DNA of 64,000 bases, taken from Trametes villosa (Eukaryota; Basidiomycota; Agaricomycetes; Polyporales; Polyporaceae). Position 1 is the stretch's first letter; each line of letters begins with the position of its first letter. The position numbers and the translations under genes were made by a program. This document shows, piece after piece, positions 57,740 to 64,000 of this stretch. The DNA lies in contig PUDQ02000016.1 in NCBI GenBank assembly GCA_002964805.2, positions 744,001-808,000 of the forward strand, written 5' to 3'. Under the pieces are notes generated by a model. It saw nothing but the letters and a program-made list of their open reading frames with translations. It did not search any database and was not told where the DNA came from.

Positions 57740-59206
57740 TCAGAGGGGGCGACGGCGGGGCGGGAGCGGAGGAGGGAGCGGGGCGACAGGGTTGGGCTGA
57801 ATGAGCGGCTGTGGACCGGGGACGCGGAACAGGTACGTACTGAAGAAGCTGTGGGCGAAGGCCTCCGCTGCGGTGAGCCGCTCGAGGTGGTTGTAGCGCA
57901 GCAGCTTGTCGAGGAGGTCGAGGCTGTCCGTGCTCACGTTCGCCCGGTTGTCCGCCGTCACGAACCGCGCCCACGGGATCTTGGGGTAGCTGCGGATCGC
58001 GAGAACAGTCCGACCGTTAGCAACCGTTCCCCCGCCGTGCGAGAGGGGCAGGAGAGGGGCTAACCTTTGCAGGAGCTCTTCGTCGTATGTTTGGAGGTAG
58101 AGACGGAACGTCGTCAAGTACCGCTCGAACTCGTCTGATCCGAGCACTTTTACGATCTTGAGCAGCTGGTCGTCGTTGTCCCTCCCGCGGAAGAAGTGCT
58201 CCCGCCGGAAGATCTGAAGGGCACGGTGGAACATGAGGCTGCTGCGGGAAAGGGGACAGCATAACAACTCACCATTGACGCGAGAATGCAGCCGACGCTC
58301 CAGATGTCCAGGCTGTAGTCATAGTGCTTGTACCCCACTAGCAGTTCCGGCCCCTTGAAATACCTCGACGCCACGCGGATGTGCAGCTCGACGCCCGGGT
58401 GATAGAATTCCGCGAGGCCCCAGTCGATCAGGCGCAGCTAGAACGGACCGTCACGGTGAGCCGCCTTCGATGTCTCGCGTGCTCCAACTCGGCTTACTTT
58501 GCGGCGCGCACGGTCAAACATGATGTTCGCAGGCTTGACATCGCGGTGGACGATTCCCCTCGAGTGCACGAAGTCTAACGCCTGCGCGTCCACGTCGTCG
58601 TTGGCATGCATGGAAGGCAGGCTCGCGAAAGGACGGCGCTCACCCTGAGCAGCTGGAAGAGGTAGTGCTTGATCTCCATCTCGGTCAACGTGCAGTACAG
58701 CTCCTTCCAGTCCGTGTTCTCCACATACTCCATCACGAGGCTGTTCGAGCGCGACGGGCCGTCGTGCACGGTGTCGAGCAGGCGGATGACGTTCGGGCCC
58801 CCGGCGAGATTGCGCAGGATCTTGATCTCGCGCTTTATCTTCTTCTTCGCGACGGGCTTCAGCACCTTGATGACGCACGAGTCCTCGTTTGACGAGTCCA
58901 CGCCCTCGAACACCTGCGGGAACAGGGGCTGTAGCGACCGGGGCCGCAGAGCGGCGCGCGACGCCGCGGCGCGATGGCACTCACCTCGGAGTACCTGCCG
59001 CCGCCGATGCGCCTCACTATCTCATATCGATCCGGGACGTTCCAGTCAATTGACATGCTCTCTGTATGCCGGCAAGGATGTTAAGAAGGGCGGCCGATAG
59101 ACGCGAGGCACGAGCCCGCGTCGGCATGCAACCGAGAACGAGACGCACCGTAGTCGTACCATGACGGGCCCAACCTCGCGTTCACATCTGCGTACACCCG
59201 TGCCAT
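57740..59206 (-). CDS. CKA1: CK2 catalytic subunit (alpha)-like protein kinase, divergent
   Basis: A 58-base first exon (59206-59149) encodes [19 protein letters not shown]; exon 2 (59061-58985) gives [15 protein letters not shown] and GGGRYSEV, and exon 3 starts at 58913. Kinase marks are the Gly loop [14 protein letters not shown] (catalytic Lys), the basic [19 protein letters not shown], the CK2-type IDWG in place of DFG, and [16 protein letters not shown], then [25 protein letters not shown] and [16 protein letters not shown]. These are CK2-alpha signatures; CK2 is a constitutive Ser/Thr kinase acting on acidic sites. Oddities: the usual HRDVKPHN has Ala for His, and a Pro-rich tail ends [11 protein letters not shown]. 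The protein may be a second, diverged CK2-alpha beside a canonical one elsewhere. It is divergent from the glycolipid transfer protein gene. Confidence 0.88.
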
Positions 59207-60044
59207 CCTCTATATCGCCGCAGGGGCAGTCGTCGGCCGAAGACGTGGAAGGAGGAGAGAGAAAGAAAAGATACCGCTGCCACCGCCACTGCTGTCCTCA
59301 GCACGCGGACATCGTGGTAAGGCAAGGATCGGCGCACAGTCAAAGCGTCCACCCTCCCTGCCGCTCAGCCACCGCTTGCTAGGCGCCCATTTGGGCGCTT
59401 CCACCATGCTGTTAGCGCGCACAGACAAGCGCTCGGGCGTCCCCTCGTTTGCCCGAGATATGTCCGGGCCGGTGTCCGGTAGCACCGACTGCCTCCGAGC
59501 CAGGTGGGGAAGGCGCTCATGCGGTTTTGTGGCGCGGTGTCGGTCGTGTCCTGACAGTCGCCGAGACGACGCGGAGGCTCGCGGAGGGCGCGCGAGAAGC
59601 GCTACTGCATTCCTGTCCCCCGCTGCCCTCAGAATAACGCGTACAACCCCCGAGGCATGCAGAAACCCACCGAACGCTACACCGACAGCGTGCTCTTAGC
59701 GCGTCGCCGCGGCGCGCCCTGCAGTGTCCCGAGGTATGTCCTGCTTCAAGCCGGCGGCACAGCACGCGCATATGAATAGGGCGCGAGCCCGCGCCCGCCC
59801 ACAGAAACGGGTCCGGTGCCAATCAGCTTGACGAGATATCGATCTGCGCGGCGGAGTCTGCCGGGCCTTCCTCCGCCTGCGCCTCGTGCATGCGGCTGTG
59901 GGCTCCAACCTCGCCGCTCTCGTCTTGCAGTCACTGCGCCGACGACGACGACGCTCTTATACCCAGCACTTCGCTCTGCACAGACGGACGTCCGTTCCCT
60001 CGTCTTCTGGCTTCCTCTGAGACCCGCCGCCGCGTACGTATCCG
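59207..60044. promoter_or_regulatory. Bidirectional promoter between the kinase and GLTP genes
   Basis: 838 bases separate two divergent starts. No gene is supported inside. TTATACCC at about 59956 lies about 90 bases before the GLTP start and may act as its TATA element. Confidence 0.45.
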
Positions 60045-61286
60045 ATGGCGCCATACTTTGAGACCGCGAAGGTAAGAACGCCCCCCAATCGCCGCCGTCC
60101 CCACCGCGCCCCAGGCTCTAGCACACTGTCACGCCGGCTGCAGTAGCTTGCCTGGCGCGACGCCGCTTCCCGCCGGACCTCGTCACTCAACATGCCCCTC
60201 TAGTCATTCGCCGACGTACCAATCACGGCCGACGGCGTAGAGACCGCGGCGTTTCTCCTCGCCGCGACCGACTTTGTGAACATGTTCGGTGCGTCCTCGC
60301 AGCGCGACAAGAACGTTCTCAGCGCCTCCCCTGCGAACGCAGCCCGTTTCTGACCGCCGTCTCCTATCGCGCCGCGGCTTCGGTGTTCGGTGAATAGACC
60401 TCCTGGGCGGTGGCGTCTTCGCGTTCGTGCAGAACGACCTGCGGAGCAACATTGCGGTACGCTCGATCGGTTTAATCGTCATCCCAGCTCGTGTTCCATG
60501 GCCCCGACTGAGCATTTCCTCTCTAGGGCGTCCGCCGCCGGGTCGAGGTCGCCCCCGCTGAATCGCCCACCCTCGAGAATCTCGTCACGAACGAGTGCGC
60601 CGGCGCCGCCGCAGGGGCAGACCGACACGGGACGGCGTGTCTCGTTCGCTTGCTCCGGTAAGCGCCTCCCTCTCGTAACCGTCTCACACAGACGTCAACC
60701 GAGTGCCCACCCGCCCCCCTGCACACGCGCCGCCCGAATGCAAAGCGGGCTGCTGTTCACGTGCGAAGCGCTCCGTGTGAGTGCGCCAACTTCGTGTCGC
60801 GTTCCTCCATTGCCTGCCAGGCAGGCGGGGAACGCTGCGGCCGCGCGAGCCACGCTGACCCCACATACGTACATGCCGTTTCCGCCTGCGGACGCCCGGC
60901 CGCGCAGAACATGCTGGAGGAACGGGACGCGGAGCTGCACGCGTGCTTCAAGCGCTCGTACGACGCGAACCTCAAGCACCACCACTCGTTCGTCGTGCGC
61001 TCGGTCGTCTCCGTATGTCGTCTCCGCCTCCTCTTGCGCGCACGCCGGGTGCTGAACGCGTGACGTGCCCGCCGCGCTCGGTGCTCGCTTGCCCGCCACC
61101 ATCGCACTGCGGTGCTAGGTCGCGATCAGGGCTGTGCCCAATAGACGCGACTTCTACGCCCGCATCACACAGGGCGGGTCGCATGAGAAGTTTGATAATG
61201 AACTGACGAAATGGCTCGCCGGGCTGGAAGCGATCGTGCGCCGCCTGAAGGCCTTCCTCGAACAGGGTGGTTACGGGAGGGTGTAG
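60045..61286 (+). CDS. Glycolipid transfer protein, with changed sugar-binding residues
   Basis: Seven exons (60045-60071, 60204-60288, 60398-60456, 60527-60657, 60746-60776, 60908-61012, 61119-61286) give 201 residues, close to the usual GLTP length, with all phases matching. It opens MAPYFETAKSFADVP and ends EQGGYGRV, both typical of fungal GLTPs (HET-C2 family), which carry single glycosphingolipids between membranes in the cytosol. Of the headgroup residues known from human GLTP, Asp48 and Asn52 are kept (D51 and N55 in VQNDLRSN) and His140 is kept (H137 in LKHHHSF). However, the Lys55 position is Gly58 and the Trp96 position is Arg98 (CLVRLLRG where families read LLWLxRG). Binding may be altered or lost. 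The frame is otherwise clean. Confidence 0.92.
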
Positions 61287-62784
61287 GCAGAGCTATAGAC
61301 CGTCGTCTTCGTCCGTAGGGCTCCATCTGTCGGGACACGTCAGGCGTCGCGCTGTTCTTATCGCGCCTGGGGCACGGTGGACTGTATTTTTGCGCCGCTT
61401 CTCTTCGGAGAGTTACGTTTCCGACGTGGCAATGGGGAGGGCGCGATGCGCGTCGGATATAATTCATAATGCCGCGAGGGCTGTCAGCGGTCGGCGGGGG
61501 CGTGGCGGGGCGTTACGAGGAGGCTAACGGACAGGTCTTGACTGGGGACCCATTCATTGATGTGATGAGATGATCAGTCGATATGTTGGAAGGCGGAATG
61601 TACAGCGAACCTGCGTGATGTGCGTGTCCACATCGCCGATAGTGGGGTGCAATAGAGTTAACGTTCTAAGACAAGAGAGAACACGAGACCGGCGTGCGTT
61701 CTGAGCTGGAACGCGCTGGACCGATAGAAGGTTCGGGCTCGGGCAGACACTCACGCTGCAGAGGGCAATGGGGCGACATGTGGGGCGTGATGCAGCGAGA
61801 GAAGGACGAGACGACAGCGAAGAGGATCATGATAGAGACCCGGTACGTACACACGTCGGGAAGTGATACGCAGCGCGACCCAGAAGCTGGCCCGCAGGCG
61901 AGGCGCGGGGCGGGGAAAAGGCCGGCGGGCTGCTGCATTTGCGCGGATGGCGGGCTCGCGGGAGTGGGACTGCCCTGATGGTTTGCCGGGCTGGGAGGGC
62001 AGGGCGCGAAGGGGGTCACACGTCTGGGCGCGGCGGAGGGGCAGACAAGAAGGCGGGAACGAGGGCAGCGAAGCGGCCGAAAGGAGCAGGGCGAGCCCCG
62101 GGGTGGAGAGAGACGAGAGGGCAAAGGTAGGGAAGCAGGGCACGCTGCGCGTGGGAGGCCCGCCCGCACTCGGTGCGCGCAGAGAGGCAGGAGCAGGCCG
62201 GGCTCGGGCGACGGCGCGCTGGCGCATTTTCCAGAGACAACATACAATGTGACCATCTTGAGAGACACACAACACACGCCGGCGTCTCCCAGATGCCACC
62301 GACGTTTTCGATCAATCCCCAGGCGCCGATCAGAGTTCTCGCACCTCGCCGCTGCGTCTCGTAGCCCGCCGCGGTCGACGCACACCGCGCGGGGGCAGCG
62401 GGCGGGGCAGCGGGAGGGCGCAGGCGGCGGGGGGCGGGAGAGCGGCGGCGCGGCGGGGGCAGGGGCAGGGCGGGGGGCGGGGACGCGAGCATGCGGATAC
62501 GAATCAGGATTCAGGAGGGGTGCCCGATCGGGAGGACGGACGACCGCATTTGGGGTGATTTCAATTTCGCGCCTGGGAATGTTTTCTGTTTGTTTTCGAT
62601 GGAATTTCTGCTATTCTGAATTCAATGTTTTCGTTCGCTTCTTTGGCCTGAGCCCCATCTTATATCGCCCTTCCTCTCTTCCACGTCAATCCTCCCCTCC
62701 TCCCCCGCACCCCCACCCGCGCACACCCCCCGCGCCCCCCGCGCCAGGACACCCGCACCCGCCCTCCCCGCGCGCGGTTATGCC
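61287..62784. other. Intergenic, GC-rich
   Basis: No supportable gene. Strongly G-rich (62380-62500) and C-rich (62690-62765) tracts lie upstream of the next gene and probably belong to its promoter and 5' leader. Confidence 0.45.
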
Positions 62785-64000
62785 ATGCAAGTAGAGTGAG
62801 TCCCCGCCGCGCCCCCGCCACCCCCTCGCGCTCACCCGCCTCCCAGAGCGCACCCACCCGCGTCCATCGCCTCCCTCATGGCCTCTGCCGCCAGGTCCGC
62901 TCTCTTTATTACCCCCCTCCCCGGGCCCGCGCTCACCGTCCTCGCAGCGTCCCGCAAAAGCGGAAGGAGCCGCCCGCGGAGAGCCCCGCGCGCCCTAGCG
63001 CGCCCGCACGCGCCGACTCGCAGTCCGAGACGGACGCGGGCACGGAGAGCACGTCCCCCGCGGACGAGTACGGCAGCGGACGCATCATCTGCGAGACCTG
63101 CGGCGAGGGCATCTCCATCCGCGACGCGGCCACCGGCGCCTTCACCGTCAAGCTCTGGGACGCGCACCGGGTCACATGGTACGCGCCTCCCACCCCCCGC
63201 CGTGCCCCGCCGACGCGTTCGAGTCCATGGGCACTGCTAACCGACGCTGCAGCCAGAACGGTTCCCAGAACCCGCCCGAGTTCGCGTCCGAGGCGCCCGG
63301 CGCGCCGCCCGACGCGTCCCAGCCCCCCGCCAAGCGGCGCCGCGCGAAGCGGACGGAGGACGAGCGCATCGACTACCTCCGCTCCGATCCGTACGTCGCC
63401 AAGTTCGAGGCGTACCGCGTCCTGTGCGCGTCGTGCGACAAGTGGATCCGCCTACGGCCGAACTCGACGTACTGCTCGATCCCGTGGGACGCCCACCGCA
63501 AGAGCTGCCTCGCGAAACGCGCGTAAGTGCACCCCATGGTCTCTCGCTGCGTGACTGCATAGTGAGCCGCGGGTGTTTCTTCCGGACAGCGCTAAAACCG
63601 CACGCCCAGCGGACGACCGCAACGCGATGTTCTCGTCCGACCCGAACGTGAAGCGGTTCGACAGCGAGCGCGTGCTCTGCCGGGTCTGCGAGAGCTGGGT
63701 CCCGATCGTGGCAGAGAGCAGCACTGCGGCGGTCAAGATGTGGATGCAGCATCGTGCGGCATGCCAACCGGTCTCCAGCCTCGATCTTGGGACGTCCACG
63801 TCCAAGTAAGTTCAGGAAGCCCGATGAATTGTCCGCCTTCTTCTGATGTCTGGTAGGTTCAACATTGCGAACGTCCCGCCTCCCCCAAAGCATCTCTTGG
63901 CACTGGCCTCGTCGTCTTCCTTGCCTCCACCACCATCTGCATCAGCACGTCCACCACCGGTGTCCACTAACCCGCCCCAGGCTTCATCTGCTGCGCAATC
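62785..64000 (+). CDS. Protein with three CX2C...HX3C modules, partial at right edge
   Basis: An 11-base first exon (62785-62795, M-Q-V plus two bases) joins exon 62948-63178, then 63253-63522, an exon starting at about 63590, and one more that runs off the window. All phases agree. Three similar modules appear: CETC...WDAHRVTC, CASC...WDAHRKSC and CRVC...MQHRAAC. Each has CX2C, 19-21 residues including a Trp near the end, then HX3C, as in a CCHC zinc site. Two are preceded by a shared leader (RSDPYVAKFEAYRVL and SSDPNVKRFDSERVL). A basic KRRRAKR stretch before module two may be a nuclear signal. A Pro/Ser-rich tail begins before the edge. I do not recognise a named family; nucleic-acid or protein binding is plausible. 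Confidence 0.78.

Noticed and set aside
61666..62492. Long minus-strand frames upstream of the CX2C-HX3C gene
   Set aside because: Pro/Ala/Arg-rich chance frames in C-rich DNA, with no domain or start context.
1..64000. CRISPR array, bacterial operon or phage region
   Set aside because: Spliced eukaryotic genes throughout and no regularly spaced direct repeats.

Overview
The window is nuclear DNA of a filamentous basidiomycete (Agaricomycetes). Its genes carry many short introns of about 50-90 bases with GTRNGT donors. They include an F-box family with a trailing cysteine/histidine module, HET-domain, Kre6/Skn1, GH72 and Zn2Cys6 proteins of mushroom type. The style looks like Polyporales, but that is an inference. 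No bacterial, organellar or viral gene was recognised, and no rRNA or tRNA gene was found.

Left part (1-24.3 kb): an accessory, decayed landscape. Three diverged copies of one segment (A 1-2460, B 5684-7390, C 21528-24290) carry cytochrome P450 debris on the minus strand. A and C also carry debris of an unknown plus-strand gene. Between them lie a small cysteine-rich secreted protein (4494-4908), a HET-domain protein with a coiled-coil tail (11280-14742 or longer), an F-box gene with an in-frame TGA (15394-17968), a truncated sister F-box gene (18387-about 19600), and the 3' half of a duplicated Zn2Cys6 regulator (20128-21527).

Middle part (24.6-41.3 kb): four cell-wall beta-glucan genes. 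These are a secreted GH16 glucanase (24632-26406), a head-to-head pair of Kre6/Skn1 beta-1,6-glucan assembly proteins (33063-35388 minus, 36648-38833 plus) sharing a 1.26 kb promoter with an imperfect palindrome, and a GPI-anchored GH72 beta-1,3-glucanosyltransferase with an X8 module (39319-41340). Between the GH16 gene and the KRE6 pair sit the promoter and 5' half of the duplicated regulator with its zinc cluster deleted (29415-30478), a diverged tandem repeat, and a broken lanosterol synthase fragment.

Right part (42.4-64 kb): two paralogous Zn2Cys6/fungal_trans regulators in tandem (42456-46073 and 49934-53620, both minus), then a divergent pair formed by a CK2-alpha-like kinase (57740-59206 minus) and a glycolipid transfer protein (60045-61286 plus). 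Last comes a gene with three CX2C...HX3C modules that runs off the right edge (62785 onward).

The coherent theme is wall glucan: Kre6/Skn1 proteins act in beta-1,6-glucan assembly, the GH72 enzyme elongates or branches beta-1,3-glucan, and the GH16 enzyme trims it. Regulator copies flank this block, so local control is possible but unproven. All exon borders were worked out by hand from splice signals and reading frame.
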